A stretch of DNA of 64,000 nt, from contig JAUNHG010000001.1 of NCBI GenBank assembly GCA_030524035.1, positions 124,001 through 188,000 on the forward strand. The letters are read 5' to 3'. Under the pieces are notes generated by a model. It was not told the DNA's origin. It searched no databases and saw nothing but the letters and a program-made list of their open reading frames with translations. The position numbers and the translations under genes are program-made. This document shows positions 40,698 through 49,773 of the stretch, piece by piece. Source of the stretch: Kocuria sp. (lineage in GTDB: Bacteria; Actinomycetota; Actinomycetes; Actinomycetales; Micrococcaceae). The first letter of the stretch is position 1, and each line of letters begins with the position of its first letter.

Positions 40698-41528
40698 GTG
40701 AAAAGTTTCTCTTATTGCTGCCGGGTGGGGGTTCTGACTGGCGTTTTTATTGCCCTGCTGTTGACGGGCTGCGCTAATGGCGAGCAAACCACGGATGTGA
40801 CAGGGCGCATGAGTTCTTCTGCGCCATCCACACTTCACCTTCAAGTAGCGCAGGCGGTGGATCATGATTTCACGATCGCGGCGGGTGGCGTGGGGACGGC
40901 GCGGTTGGACTCGGGGGCGTCCCCATCAGAACAGGGCGCTGCTGGGGCGGGCTCCGATGCGAAAAAGGGGCAAGAGGGGCGATTGAAACCCCCTGATTCG
41001 GGAGATCGTCCCATGGTGGCAGATTTATCTCCGGGTAAGCATGTAGTTATTGTGAATAATTCCGATAAATCCCGGGTTGCTGTTGGGCGTTTAAAGGATG
41101 GCGTAGCCACCTATCCCAATCTCAAAGATGGAAATTACACCACTGCGCTTATAGATATTGATTCTGATGGCTGGGTTTCTGGAATTGGGGTGGTGGATGT
41201 GACTATTTCTGACGGAGTCATGACTTCCGCAGTTCCAGAAATACATACCCGAACCTTACCGGTGGTTGTTGAACAAGATTCGCCGGGAGAATTATCACTG
41301 AATGCTTCACCCACCACTCATGATCTGCCGTTGGAGATCACCTGGCGCATGGTCGGCCCCGATGGGGAAACCACGCAAGAATCGGGCTCTGGGCGCACTA
41401 CGGTGGGATTGGGTTCCGATGGCGATTACACGCTGGAAGTTCAGGCGGTCTTGACAGATGCCCCTGATGTACCTATGCAAAGCATTCGGTACACCTTTAC
41501 TGTCACGAACGGTCAGGTGACGCCCTGA
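40698..41528 (+). CDS. secreted lipoprotein of unknown function
   Basis: About 276 residues. A signal peptide ends in lipobox LLTGC (Cys about 23). A region rich in Gly/Ala/Ser/Gln (about 65-105) is followed by beta-rich sequence: VADLSPGKHVVIVNNSDKSR, VATYPNLKDGNYTTALIDID, and a final domain EITWRMVGPDGET ... YTFTVTNGQVTP like an Ig/carboxypeptidase-regulatory-type fold. GTG 40698 is preceded by GGAAAGG at 6 bases and gives an ideal signal peptide; the frame opens at 40650. Presumably anchored outside the membrane. No family recognised. Confidence 0.75.
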   Translation: MKSFSYCCRVGVLTGVFIALLLTGCANGEQTTDVTGRMSSSAPSTLHLQVAQAVDHDFTIAAGGVGTARLDSGASPSEQGAAGAGSDAKKGQEGRLKPPDSGDRPMVADLSPGKHVVIVNNSDKSRVAVGRLKDGVATYPNLKDGNYTTALIDIDSDGWVSGIGVVDVTISDGVMTSAVPEIHTRTLPVVVEQDSPGELSLNASPTTHDLPLEITWRMVGPDGETTQESGSGRTTVGLGSDGDYTLEVQAVLTDAPDVPMQSIRYTFTVTNGQVTP

Positions 41529-41539
41529 GTTGGGGCAGC

Positions 41540-41587
41540 ACGTATTCGGGGCCTGCCCCATGCTGATGATGCAGACCCCGAATACGT
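41540..41587. terminator. bidirectional terminator between convergent genes
   Basis: ACGTATTCGGGG (41540-41551) and CCCCGAATACGT (41576-41587) are perfect 12-base arms, with a 24-base loop that itself contains weak pairing. Lies between the lipoprotein stop at 41528 and the minus-strand ATPase stop at 41597, so it can serve both. Confidence 0.7.
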
Positions 41588-41596
41588 AGTGAGCGG

Positions 41597-43186
41597 CTAG
41601 CGGCGGCGTTTGGCTGTTCCGAATAGAGAGCGGGTGATTTCCCGGCCCAATACTGTTCCAGCGGAGCGCATCATGGAGCGAAGCACCGGGTTGTCCATGA
41701 AGCCCCCATCGGAGTCCTCAGATTTTTCGGGAGAGTCCTTTTTTGGTGGGACCGCGTCCTGTGGGGTTGATGATGCTGGGTCGTCAGAGGGCGGAGCCTG
41801 CTGCCCCGCAGACTGCTCTGGTGTTGCCTCTAGCCTCTTCTTGAGGATTTCATAAGCTGATTCACGGTCCACAGCTTCCGCGTATTTTGGCGTGAGCGGG
41901 GAAGCTGTGATGACCGCATCGAATGTGGCCTCGGGTGCCACATTCATGAGTGACTGCGGAGCTCGCATGCGTGTCCATGCTACGGGGGTGGGTGCGCCCG
42001 TTTCGGACAGCACGGTCACAACGGCTTCACCCGTGCCTAACTGCGTTAACAGCTGTTCAAGGTCATACCCGGAGGACGGGTAGGTCCGTGCGGTGGCCTT
42101 CAGTGCCTTGGCATCGTCTGGGGTGAAAGCCCGCAAAGCGTGCTGCACCCGGTTGCCCAGCTGTCCTAGAACCTCCGCTGGGACGTCCTTCGGGGTCTGC
42201 GTGATGAAAAATACACCCACGCCCTTAGAGCGAATCAAGCGAACGGTTTGTTCAATGGAGGACAAGAATTCTTTGGTAGCGCCTTTAAACAGTAGGTGAG
42301 CTTCATCAAAGAAAAACACCAGTTTGGGCTTATCCACATCACCTACTTCTGGGAGGTCCTGGAAGAGGTCGGCTAAGAGCCACATGAGGAAGGTAGAAAA
42401 CAGCTCCGGACGGGAGGCTACACCGGGTAGTTGGAGGTTTGAGATGATTCCGCGCCCGTCTTCCGCTGTGCGCAGTAAATCTGTGGTGTCGAACTCAGGT
42501 TCCCCAAAGAAGACGTCAGCGCCGTTATTGGCGAATGTGGTCAGTTCACGCAGAATGACCCCGGCAGTTTGTGACGACACCCCACCAATGCCGCTGAGTT
42601 CCTCCTTACCGTCCTCGGAGGTTAAGAACATGATAACTTCCCGCAGATCCTTCAGATCCAACAGGGCTAGCCCGGCTTGATCGGCATAGTGGAAAATCAA
42701 TCCCAATGCCGACTCTTGTGTTTGGTTCAGACCAAGTACCCTGGACAGGAGTACGGGGCCAAAGTTCGTGACTGTGGTGCGGATGGGCGAACCTTTACCT
42801 TGACCGCCCAGTGTGAAGAAGTCCATGGGGGCAGACGCCGGTTTCCACTCCTGCCCGATGTCCTGGGTTCGTTCTTCCAGTTTAGGGCTGCTTTGGCCTT
42901 CGACCGCGATTCCGGAAAGGTCTCCTTTCATATCGGCTAAGAACACGGGCACGCCAGCTTCCGAAAGCTGTTCGGCCATCATCTGCAACGTTTTAGTTTT
43001 GCCGGTGCCGGTAGCCCCAGCAATCAGGCCGTGTCGGTTCATGGTGGCCAGGGGTAATCCCACTTGAACCTCTGGAACGGCTTGGCCCTCCGACACCGCA
43101 GCCCCCAGATTGAGGGTAGGGCCTTCGAAGGCGTACCCGGTACGAATAGCTTCCAACTGTGTATCACTGTGGGTGTTATCGCTCAC
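41597..43186 (-). CDS. HerA-like ATPase, DUF853 family
   Basis: A 529-residue P-loop ATPase. Walker A GATGTGKTKT (about 57-66), FLADMKGDLSG, Walker B VFFFDEAHLLFKG (about 290-302), and the sensor/arginine stretch FFITQTPKDVPAEVLGQLGN are all clear. The FtsK/HerA superfamily makes hexameric translocases; DUF853 (YjgR) members are widespread and of uncertain role. The C-terminal 70 residues are low-complexity, Pro/Ser/Asp-rich, ending in a basic FGTAKRRR. GTG 43186 starts it. No nuclease gene (NurA) is adjacent, so an end-resection role is not indicated. Confidence 0.9.
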   Translation of the reverse strand: MSDNTHSDTQLEAIRTGYAFEGPTLNLGAAVSEGQAVPEVQVGLPLATMNRHGLIAGATGTGKTKTLQMMAEQLSEAGVPVFLADMKGDLSGIAVEGQSSPKLEERTQDIGQEWKPASAPMDFFTLGGQGKGSPIRTTVTNFGPVLLSRVLGLNQTQESALGLIFHYADQAGLALLDLKDLREVIMFLTSEDGKEELSGIGGVSSQTAGVILRELTTFANNGADVFFGEPEFDTTDLLRTAEDGRGIISNLQLPGVASRPELFSTFLMWLLADLFQDLPEVGDVDKPKLVFFFDEAHLLFKGATKEFLSSIEQTVRLIRSKGVGVFFITQTPKDVPAEVLGQLGNRVQHALRAFTPDDAKALKATARTYPSSGYDLEQLLTQLGTGEAVVTVLSETGAPTPVAWTRMRAPQSLMNVAPEATFDAVITASPLTPKYAEAVDRESAYEILKKRLEATPEQSAGQQAPPSDDPASSTPQDAVPPKKDSPEKSEDSDGGFMDNPVLRSMMRSAGTVLGREITRSLFGTAKRRR

Positions 43187-43225
43187 AGCGCTGAGTGTAC
43201 CGCCAGGACCTGACGTTGTACTGGG

Positions 43226-43687
43226 TTACCGGTATTCCTGCAGGTTCTGCATCAGGCGGTGACCCGTGGCCGTTAAATAACGTTCCGTGACCGTGTTCAA
43301 GAGCCCGGGAAGTCTGCTCCACCTGCGTGCTGGACGCCCGGCTACGGTTAACGTAATACGGCTGTGGTCAGGGTGCTCGGGGGCCGGTTCCCATGCCACG
43401 GTGGTGCGGGCATCTACGGGACCGCACGTGGAACGCAGCACAATTTTTTCGTCCCGACGGAATTGGGACACGATCGCAATCCAGCGTGGCCTAAAAGGTC
43501 CCAAAGCCAGCGGATATTCCAGGACGGTTCCTGGGGCCATGAGCGGTGTGGAAAACGATGTTTGCCCACCGGGGGAGGCCCAGAATCCCACAAAGTTCTC
43601 AGCGTCCTCCATAAAACGTCCGGTGTGCTTCACGGACACCGGAATGTCCACCGAATGGGAACAGGAATACGGCTTAGCAGGACGCAT
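43226..43687 (-). CDS. SRPBCC-family protein
   Basis: About 153 residues. The pattern of an SRPBCC/START-like ligand pocket is seen: VDIPVSVKHTGRFMEDAENF at the first strand and helix, GPFRPRWIAIVSQFRRDEKI, then RITLTVAGRPARRWSRLPG, and a long C-terminal helix ending MQNLQEYR. Its ligand is unknown. ATG 43687 begins the recognisable fold; the frame open to 43744 lies within a terminator hairpin. Separated from the HerA-like gene by 39 bases on the same strand. Confidence 0.65.
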   Translation of the reverse strand: MRPAKPYSCSHSVDIPVSVKHTGRFMEDAENFVGFWASPGGQTSFSTPLMAPGTVLEYPLALGPFRPRWIAIVSQFRRDEKIVLRSTCGPVDARTTVAWEPAPEHPDHSRITLTVAGRPARRWSRLPGLLNTVTERYLTATGHRLMQNLQEYR

Positions 43688-43727
43688 GTGATTCCAAGAT
43701 TCGGGAGCAATGGTATGAGCGCGACGT

Positions 43728-43761
43728 CGCGTTGTCCGGCCCATGCGGGCCGGACAACGCG
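43728..43761 (-). terminator. 15-bp perfect hairpin terminator
   Basis: CGCGTTGTCCGGCCC (43728-43742) pairs exactly with 43747-43761, loop of 4. It begins 21 bases after the stop of the Tat-exported protein on the minus strand and separates it from the SRPBCC gene. Confidence 0.8.
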
Positions 43762-43782
43762 CGATAAACGAATTGCCGCACG

Positions 43783-44397
43783 TCAGTTGGTTTGGCCAGC
43801 CATGGTTTTGGTAGACATCGGTACGCCGTTGAGTGTGTAGAAAAATTCACGACCCCAGTATCTATATGTATTTGCATTCATTGGGCGAGCGGTGGTGGTG
43901 TCCCACTCGAAGTCGGCAATTTGGGTGGTGCCGTTCTGCGCCCTGATGGGGCAGGTGTAGCGTGCGGAGTAGGCGTAAAGCACTGTTCCGTTGTCATGTC
44001 TTCCGTTGGGGATGGAGGTATCGCGTGTCAACGTGGTCCAGCAGCTGGAGTGGTTATTGCTGTTGGTGAAAGTCAGGTTATTAACGGCGTAGTACACGAC
44101 GATGCGCGCGTTAGAAATTGTGGTGCTGGTGGTAGTGCCAGTCCACTCAATTTTTGTGGCTGGGCTCTGGGTATCTGACCGGTAGGTGCTGCCATAGGTT
44201 GTGGTGTAAAAAACCGCCTGCTGAATACTGGTATTCGGTCGCTGGTTGCTCACCAGCTGACGGATAGTGAATGTGATTTGCGCATTTTGACTGGGGGAGG
44301 CGGCATAAGCCGGGGCGGCCGCTGCTACGGCGATGGCCGGGGCGGACCATGCGGCGGCGCTGATCACTTTGCGCCGGGAATGCGAACTGGTGCTCAT
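43783..44397 (-). CDS. Tat-exported protein of unknown function
   Basis: A 204-residue protein. The N-terminus SRRKVISAAAWSAPAIAVAA has the twin-Arg followed by a weak hydrophobic stretch and an AYA-A cleavage site (about residue 32), typical of actinobacterial Tat signals. The mature part is Thr/Ser/Asn-rich and beta-prone, with a Cys pair (SSCWTT, about 118; YTCPI, about 149) that may form a disulfide. No anchor is visible, so it is probably secreted or wall-associated. No family recognised. A terminator follows. Confidence 0.7.
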   Translation of the reverse strand: MSTSSHSRRKVISAAAWSAPAIAVAAAAPAYAASPSQNAQITFTIRQLVSNQRPNTSIQQAVFYTTTYGSTYRSDTQSPATKIEWTGTTTSTTISNARIVVYYAVNNLTFTNSNNHSSCWTTLTRDTSIPNGRHDNGTVLYAYSARYTCPIRAQNGTTQIADFEWDTTTARPMNANTYRYWGREFFYTLNGVPMSTKTMAGQTN

Positions 44398-44725
44398 GAG
44401 ATTGAGGACTTTCTTGTGTAGCCCCTATGTGGGGGACATCAGTGAGGCTCACGCGAATTTACATGAAAAGTAGAGAAGTGTCGAGGGGGTGTTGCTTTGT
44501 TTTTTGTATCGGACTTTACCCTGCAAAAACGCTGTTGATCCCCGTGTGTAACCGGTGTTTTTCTGTATGCGTGCTCATCTGGTGTGATGTGCAGATGTGG
44601 TGACACGTCATAATTATTTTGTCTTGACATTAGGACAGATTTTCTGATTAGAGTGGGTTGCATCACATATCTAAGAGGCGCTGTGAGTACCAGCTGCTTC
44701 GTCCCGTCAGTGAGGAGCGCCGCGC
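44398..44725. promoter_or_regulatory. promoter region of inositol operon 1 with IolR-type operator (44618-44629)
   Basis: The 328-base gap between the divergent Tat-protein and iolE genes has no gene. Near its right end TTTGTCTTGACA (44618-44629) contains TGTCTTGACA, an exact fit to the KGWCHTRACA motif that I recall for C. glutamicum IolR. Its TTGACA (44624-44629) also reads as a -35 box, with TAGAGT (44649-44654) as a loose -10. A repressor there would block polymerase directly. The same element precedes the iolR gene. Confidence 0.6.
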
Positions 44726-45673
44726 ATGACAGACACCGCTAGCCCCGCAGGTGCCAGCGAACATGACAACACGTTTGTGATCGGCACCGCACCGGATTCC
44801 TGGGGTGTGTGGTTTCCCGACGACCCGCGCCAAACTCCCTGGGAACGATTCCTGGATGAAGTCGTGACAGCCGGCTACACATGGATTGAACTCGGCCCCT
44901 ATGGATACCTGCCCACAGACCCATCCCGTTTAGCAGAGGAACTCCAAGCACGAGATCTTCACGTCAGTGCCGGAACCGTTTTCACTGCTTTTCATCGGGG
45001 CAAAGACGAATCAGGAGCCGCATGGGGACAGGCTAGGCAAGTTGCAGAGCTGACCGCAGCCATGGGTGGCAAACACATTGTGGTGATCCCAGCCATGTGG
45101 CGTGACGATGTCACAGGCGAACCCGTGGAAAGCGGAACGCTTAGCGCGCAACAGCTGGAGGACTTATTTGCCGGACACAACGAACTGGGCAAGGTATTAC
45201 GTGAGGAGTACGGGCTACAGCAGCAATTTCACTCCCACGCTGATTCCCATGTTTGCAGTATGGAAGAAATTGAAACCTTCCTGCAGGGTACGGATCCGGA
45301 CTTGGTCACCCTGTGTTTAGACACAGGGCACGCCGAATACGGTGGGGCATCGTCCGCAGAATTAATCCGCAGATACCCCGAACGTATTGGGTACCTACAC
45401 CTGAAACAGATCAGCCCCCAGATTATGGAAAAAGTCCGGGCAGAAAACCTGACGTGGGCGGCTGCCAACCAGGCCGGTGTGATGGTGGAACCACCTTCCG
45501 GTGCGCCGGATCTGGCTGAAGTCATTCATCTGGTGGAAGAACTCAACCGGCCAATCTTTGGGATCGTGGAGCAGGACATGTACCCGGTGTCCTCCTTTGA
45601 TGTTCCCTTGCCGATTGCCAGCCGCACCCGCCAATACCTGTGCGGCTGTGGCTCCCGCACCCGAGTGGCCTGA
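44726..45673 (+). CDS. iolE: myo-inosose-2 dehydratase-like protein
   Basis: A 315-residue TIM-barrel protein. It would dehydrate 2-keto-myo-inositol to the diketone substrate of IolD. The order of motifs follows Bacillus IolE: APDSWGVWF at strand 1, AGTVFTAFHRG, metal-site HSHADSHVCSMEEIETFLQ, TDPDLVTLCLDTGHAEYGG (metal Asp/His) and IGYLHLKQISPQIMEKVRAE. It is the first gene of operon 1 and upstream of iolC. The C-terminus CGCGSRTRVA is unusual. A related inosose isomerase (IolI) is the alternative. Confidence 0.78.
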   Translation: MTDTASPAGASEHDNTFVIGTAPDSWGVWFPDDPRQTPWERFLDEVVTAGYTWIELGPYGYLPTDPSRLAEELQARDLHVSAGTVFTAFHRGKDESGAAWGQARQVAELTAAMGGKHIVVIPAMWRDDVTGEPVESGTLSAQQLEDLFAGHNELGKVLREEYGLQQQFHSHADSHVCSMEEIETFLQGTDPDLVTLCLDTGHAEYGGASSAELIRRYPERIGYLHLKQISPQIMEKVRAENLTWAAANQAGVMVEPPSGAPDLAEVIHLVEELNRPIFGIVEQDMYPVSSFDVPLPIASRTRQYLCGCGSRTRVA

Positions 45674-45741
45674 GACCACTCCATGTAACAAGCGTTAGTT
45701 ACCCCTTCCACGTGTCACCTGACGCAGAGGAGAGCAGCATA

Positions 45742-46734
45742 GTGACCCACGATCTTGTGACCATGGGGCGCATTAGCGTCGATATTTACCCCCAGGACGT
45801 CGGTGTGAGCCTGGGGGAGGTCAATACCTTTGGCAAATACCTGGGAGGTTCCCCTACCAACGTGGCCGTGGCAGCAGCCCGTCACGGACGTAACACCGCA
45901 GTGATCACCCGTACCGGAGCGGACCCCTTTGGTGATTACCTGCGTACTGAATTGCAACGTTACGGGGTGGATCCTCGATGGGTTACCGCCGTGGAGGGCT
46001 TACAAACCCCGGTGACGTTTTGCGCCATCCAACCCCCGGAAGACTTCCCCCTCTATTTCTATGGACGCACCCCTACCGCCCCGGACTGGGCCATTAACTC
46101 CCAGGAACTTGATTTAGACGCGGTGCGGCAAGCCCGCCTGTTCTGGTCCACTGTGACCGGACTAGCCCAAGAACCCAGTCGCGCGGCGCAGATTGAAGCG
46201 CATCGGGCGCGTCCGCGAGAGAACTTGGCAGAAGGCCAGCACACCATCCTGGATCTTGACCACCGCCCTATGTTCTGGGATTCCGAAGACCACGCGCGGG
46301 AAGAAGTCGCCAAAATCTTGCCATACGTGACCGTGGCCATCGGAAACGAGGCGGAATGCGCGGTAGCAGTCGGCCACGGTACCCCGGATGAACAAGCAGA
46401 CCGCCTGCTGGAAGCAGGTGTGCAGATCGCGGTCGTCAAATTAGGTTCGCAAGGTGTGATGGCAGCAACCCGCGATCAGCGTGTGGTATCAGCCCCCTTA
46501 CCGGTGGATACCGTCAATGGGCTTGGTGCCGGTGACTCCTTTGGTGGTGCTTTCTGCCACGGCTTGCTGTCGGGATGGGGGCTGGAAGAAACCCTGGACT
46601 TTGCCAATGCCTGCGGCGCCATCGTCGCCTCTCGCATTGCCTGCTCAGAAGCTATGCCCACCACCCAGGAAGCCATGGACATGCTGCGAGACCGTGGCCG
46701 TGGTGCTCCCGCAGAAAACGGCGTGGGAGGCTAA
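45742..46734 (+). CDS. iolC: 5-dehydro-2-deoxygluconokinase
   Basis: A 330-residue PfkB-family kinase that phosphorylates 2-deoxy-5-keto-gluconate. Seen are MGRISVDIYPQDVGVSL, LGGSPTNVAVAAARHG, FYGRTPTAPDWA, LDLDHRPMFWDS (an IolC-specific stretch) and the anion-hole/base motif VDTVNGLGAGDSFGGAFCHG (Asp of GAGDSF). Length is typical. GTG 45742 is 7 bases after AGAGGAGAG. The frame is open further upstream but overlaps iolE. It lies 68 bases after iolE, in the same operon. Confidence 0.93.
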   Translation: MTHDLVTMGRISVDIYPQDVGVSLGEVNTFGKYLGGSPTNVAVAAARHGRNTAVITRTGADPFGDYLRTELQRYGVDPRWVTAVEGLQTPVTFCAIQPPEDFPLYFYGRTPTAPDWAINSQELDLDAVRQARLFWSTVTGLAQEPSRAAQIEAHRARPRENLAEGQHTILDLDHRPMFWDSEDHAREEVAKILPYVTVAIGNEAECAVAVGHGTPDEQADRLLEAGVQIAVVKLGSQGVMAATRDQRVVSAPLPVDTVNGLGAGDSFGGAFCHGLLSGWGLEETLDFANACGAIVASRIACSEAMPTTQEAMDMLRDRGRGAPAENGVGG

Positions 46735-46740
46735 ACCGTT

Positions 46741-47706
46741 ATGAACCATCACGTATCCACCACCACACAAGCAGCGAACGACGATCCCCGCCGCTACGAA
46801 TACCTCAGTCAGATCCGACTGGAAGACCCGGACGCCGTGGCTCGTGCCGCAGTCCAACGTCAGCGGCACCCCGGTGTGAAATACGGGCAACAGAATTTTG
46901 TGATTGCTGCTGATCACCCGGCGCGTGGGTCCTTGGGAGTGGGGACAAATCCCCACGCCATGGCAGACCGCCGAGACCTACTGGATCGGTTGGCCATTGC
47001 CTTGGCCAACCCCAGGGTGGACGGGGTGCTCGGCTCGCCGGACATCTTGGACGACCTGCTGCTTATGGGGGCCTTAGACGGCAAACTTGTGTTCGGTTCT
47101 ATGAACCGTGCCGGGTTATCAGGCCTGGTCAATGAAATTGACGACCGGTTTACCGGCCATACCGCATCCGCTCTTGAAGACTTGGGGGCTGACGGCGGAA
47201 AAATGCTGACCCGAATCTGCTTTAGTGACCCCCACACCACATCCGTGCTGGAATCCACCGCGCAGGCCATCGATGACCTCCACGCCCACGGCCTGATCGC
47301 CATGGTGGAGCCGTTTATCTCCGACGTGCACACCACGGATCACGGAAGTCGTGTGGTCAACGACCTTTCCACCGACGCCGTGATCCGCTCCGTGGCTATC
47401 GCCCAAGGATTGGGTGCAAGTTCAGCGCGGACTTGGATCAAACTGCCCGTGGTGCAGGACATGGAACGGGTGATGGCCGCTACCACGCTACCCACGGTGC
47501 TGCTGGGCGGCGACCCCTCCGGCCGCACAGAAGAGGCCTTCGCTACCTGGGAAACCGCGTTGGCGCTCCCTGGTGTGCAGGGCCTCACGGTGGGTCGCAC
47601 ACTGCTATATCCCGCTGACGGTGACGTTGCCGGAGCCGTAACGGCAGCAGCGTCCTTACTGCAGGGGCCTGCCGATGACGCTGAGGGAAGTGAGAACACG
47701 CTATGA
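46741..47706 (+). CDS. Cgl0159-family (beta/alpha)8-barrel protein, probable aldolase step
   Basis: A 321-residue protein matching the Cgl0159-type barrel family found in actinobacterial iol clusters. Class-I-aldolase-like features include FVIAADHPARGSLGVG, GSPDILDDLLLMGALDGKL, GADGGKMLTRICFSD, and a Lys on strand 6-7 in RTWIKLPVVQDM, followed by TVLLGGDPSG. Since no IolJ is present nearby, it is the best candidate to split 2-deoxy-5-keto-gluconate-6-phosphate into DHAP and malonic semialdehyde; this is inference from context. Six bases after iolC, overlapping iolD by 4. Confidence 0.8.
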   Translation: MNHHVSTTTQAANDDPRRYEYLSQIRLEDPDAVARAAVQRQRHPGVKYGQQNFVIAADHPARGSLGVGTNPHAMADRRDLLDRLAIALANPRVDGVLGSPDILDDLLLMGALDGKLVFGSMNRAGLSGLVNEIDDRFTGHTASALEDLGADGGKMLTRICFSDPHTTSVLESTAQAIDDLHAHGLIAMVEPFISDVHTTDHGSRVVNDLSTDAVIRSVAIAQGLGASSARTWIKLPVVQDMERVMAATTLPTVLLGGDPSGRTEEAFATWETALALPGVQGLTVGRTLLYPADGDVAGAVTAAASLLQGPADDAEGSENTL

Positions 47707-49685
47707 ATACCCGTGAAATGTCCGTGGCGCAAGCGGTTGTGGAGTTCTTGAGCAACCAGTGGACTGTGGACAGGGTCGACGGCGTCCGCACTGAGGTGCG
47801 CACCATTCCCGGTACCTTCGGGATTTTTGGTCACGGCAACGTTGCTGGGGTGGGTCAAGCCCTCAAGCAAGCCCAGGTGCACGCGCCGGGACTAATGCCT
47901 TATTACCAAGGCCGGAACGAGCAGGGCATGGTGCACCAGGCCGTTGGCTATGCCCGGCACACCCGGAGGCGGCAGACCTACGCCGTCACCGCATCCATCG
48001 GCCCGGGGTCATCGAACATGGTGACTGGTGCAGCACTGGCCACCACTAACCGTTTGCCTGCGTTGCTTCTGCCTTCGGACGTTTTTGCTACCCGCACCCC
48101 GGATCCGGTGCTGCAACAACTGGAACGCCCGGATGCCTACGACGTCACGGTCAACGACATCTTCCGGCCCGTCAGCCGTTATTTTGACCGGATTTGGCGA
48201 CCAGAGCAGACCTTCTCAGCGTTGCTGAACGCCATGCGGGTGCTCACCGACCCCGTGGAAACCGGTGCCGTGACCGTAGCTCTGCCGCAGGATGTCCAGG
48301 CCGAACGCATTGCGGTGCCCGAAGAATTCTTAGCACCGCGTCAGTGGCGCATTCGCCGCCCGGCTCCCGAGCCTGAAGAACTGCAGGATGCTGTGGAACT
48401 CATCCGTTCCGCACAACGGCCCGTGATCATTGCAGGCGGTGGTGTTCACTACGCTTTTGCCCACCACAAACTACAGGCTTTTGCCGAAGTCACGGGCATC
48501 CCGGTGGCCTATACTCAGGCCGGTGTGGGTGTCATAGAGTGGGACCACCCACTGTGCCTAGGGGCTGTCGGGTCTACGGGGTCCACCGCATCTAACGTCT
48601 ATGTGGCGGAAGCGGATCTGATTATCGGCATCGGTACGCGGTATGAGGACTTCACCACCGCATCTAAAACCGCTTTCCAACACCCAAACGTGACATTTCT
48701 GAACATCAATGTGGCTTCCTTTGATGCTTTTAAGATGGGGGCATCCGTGCCGCTGGTGGCAGATGCTGGTAAGGCGCTGGTGGAACTTACGAAAGCCCTG
48801 GAGGGCTGGCACACCCCGGATGCTGTAGCTAACACCGTGCGGCGGGAAAAAGCGCGGTGGGACGCCACCGTAGATCAAGCTTTCAGCAGCCGCCTGCAAC
48901 CGCTGCCCGCCCAAAACGAAATCATTGGTGCGGTCAACGGTGCCATGGACGATCAGGATGTGTTGATCTGTGCAGCCGGCTCCTTACCCGGGGACCTGCA
49001 TAAAATGTGGCGGGTCAAAGACCCCTGGGGCTACCACGTGGAATACGCCTTCTCCTGCATGGGGTACGAAATTGCCGGTGGGCTGGGCGTCAAACGTGCA
49101 GCACTGGCTGAGGCCGGTGTGGGACCGGATGCCGCCGCAGCTAACGCCACCGGTGCGGGTGTCACCCACCCCCGCGATGTGGTGGTGATGGTGGGGGATG
49201 GCTCTTACCTGATGATGCATACAGAACTCGTCACGGCGGTGGCTGAGGGGCTCAAGCTGATTGTGGTGTTGGTCCAAAATCATGGATACGCCTCTATCGG
49301 CGCGCTTTCCGAGTCGCTCGGTTCCCAGCGTTTTGGCACCAAATACCGGTATTTGGACGCACAGAACCACAGCTTTGACGACGCCAGTTACCTTCCCGTG
49401 GACCTGGCCACCAACGCCGAATCCCTGGGTGCGTACGTGATCCGTGTGGAGCAGGGGCCCGATGTGATCGATCGGCTAGCGGAAGCCGTCACCCAAGCCA
49501 AGGAGCGACCGGAAGGATCTGGCCCAGTGGTGGTGTACGTGGAATCGGATCTCTACGCAGATGCGCCCAGTTCGGAGTCCTGGTGGGACGTTCCGGTGAC
49601 GGGGGTGTCCGCCCTGGAATCCACCCAACAGGCGTTCGCAGTCTACGAAGACCACAAGGCACGTCAGCGTCCCCACGTGGGATAA
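47703..49685 (+). CDS. iolD: 3D-(3,5/4)-trihydroxycyclohexane-1,2-dione hydrolase
   Basis: A 660-residue thiamine-diphosphate enzyme that opens the inositol ring. Domain order is PYR (about 1-200; PYYQGRNEQGMVHQAVGYAR with the cofactor Glu), the central domain (about 230-370) and PP (about 420-600) with the ThDP motif MVGDGSYLMMHTELVTAVAE ... QNHGYASIGALSES. SIGPGSSNMVTGAALA matches IolD specifically. Length is usual (about 640). ATG 47703 overlaps the previous stop. Confidence 0.95.
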   Translation: MNTREMSVAQAVVEFLSNQWTVDRVDGVRTEVRTIPGTFGIFGHGNVAGVGQALKQAQVHAPGLMPYYQGRNEQGMVHQAVGYARHTRRRQTYAVTASIGPGSSNMVTGAALATTNRLPALLLPSDVFATRTPDPVLQQLERPDAYDVTVNDIFRPVSRYFDRIWRPEQTFSALLNAMRVLTDPVETGAVTVALPQDVQAERIAVPEEFLAPRQWRIRRPAPEPEELQDAVELIRSAQRPVIIAGGGVHYAFAHHKLQAFAEVTGIPVAYTQAGVGVIEWDHPLCLGAVGSTGSTASNVYVAEADLIIGIGTRYEDFTTASKTAFQHPNVTFLNINVASFDAFKMGASVPLVADAGKALVELTKALEGWHTPDAVANTVRREKARWDATVDQAFSSRLQPLPAQNEIIGAVNGAMDDQDVLICAAGSLPGDLHKMWRVKDPWGYHVEYAFSCMGYEIAGGLGVKRAALAEAGVGPDAAAANATGAGVTHPRDVVVMVGDGSYLMMHTELVTAVAEGLKLIVVLVQNHGYASIGALSESLGSQRFGTKYRYLDAQNHSFDDASYLPVDLATNAESLGAYVIRVEQGPDVIDRLAEAVTQAKERPEGSGPVVVYVESDLYADAPSSESWWDVPVTGVSALESTQQAFAVYEDHKARQRPHVG

Positions 49686-49773
49686 CACCACGTACTCTCA
49701 GCATTACGAGGCCGGGGCCACGCGCAAAGGAGCCGTCGCCAACCATCTCTGAAGTCAGGAAGGATTGACAGTC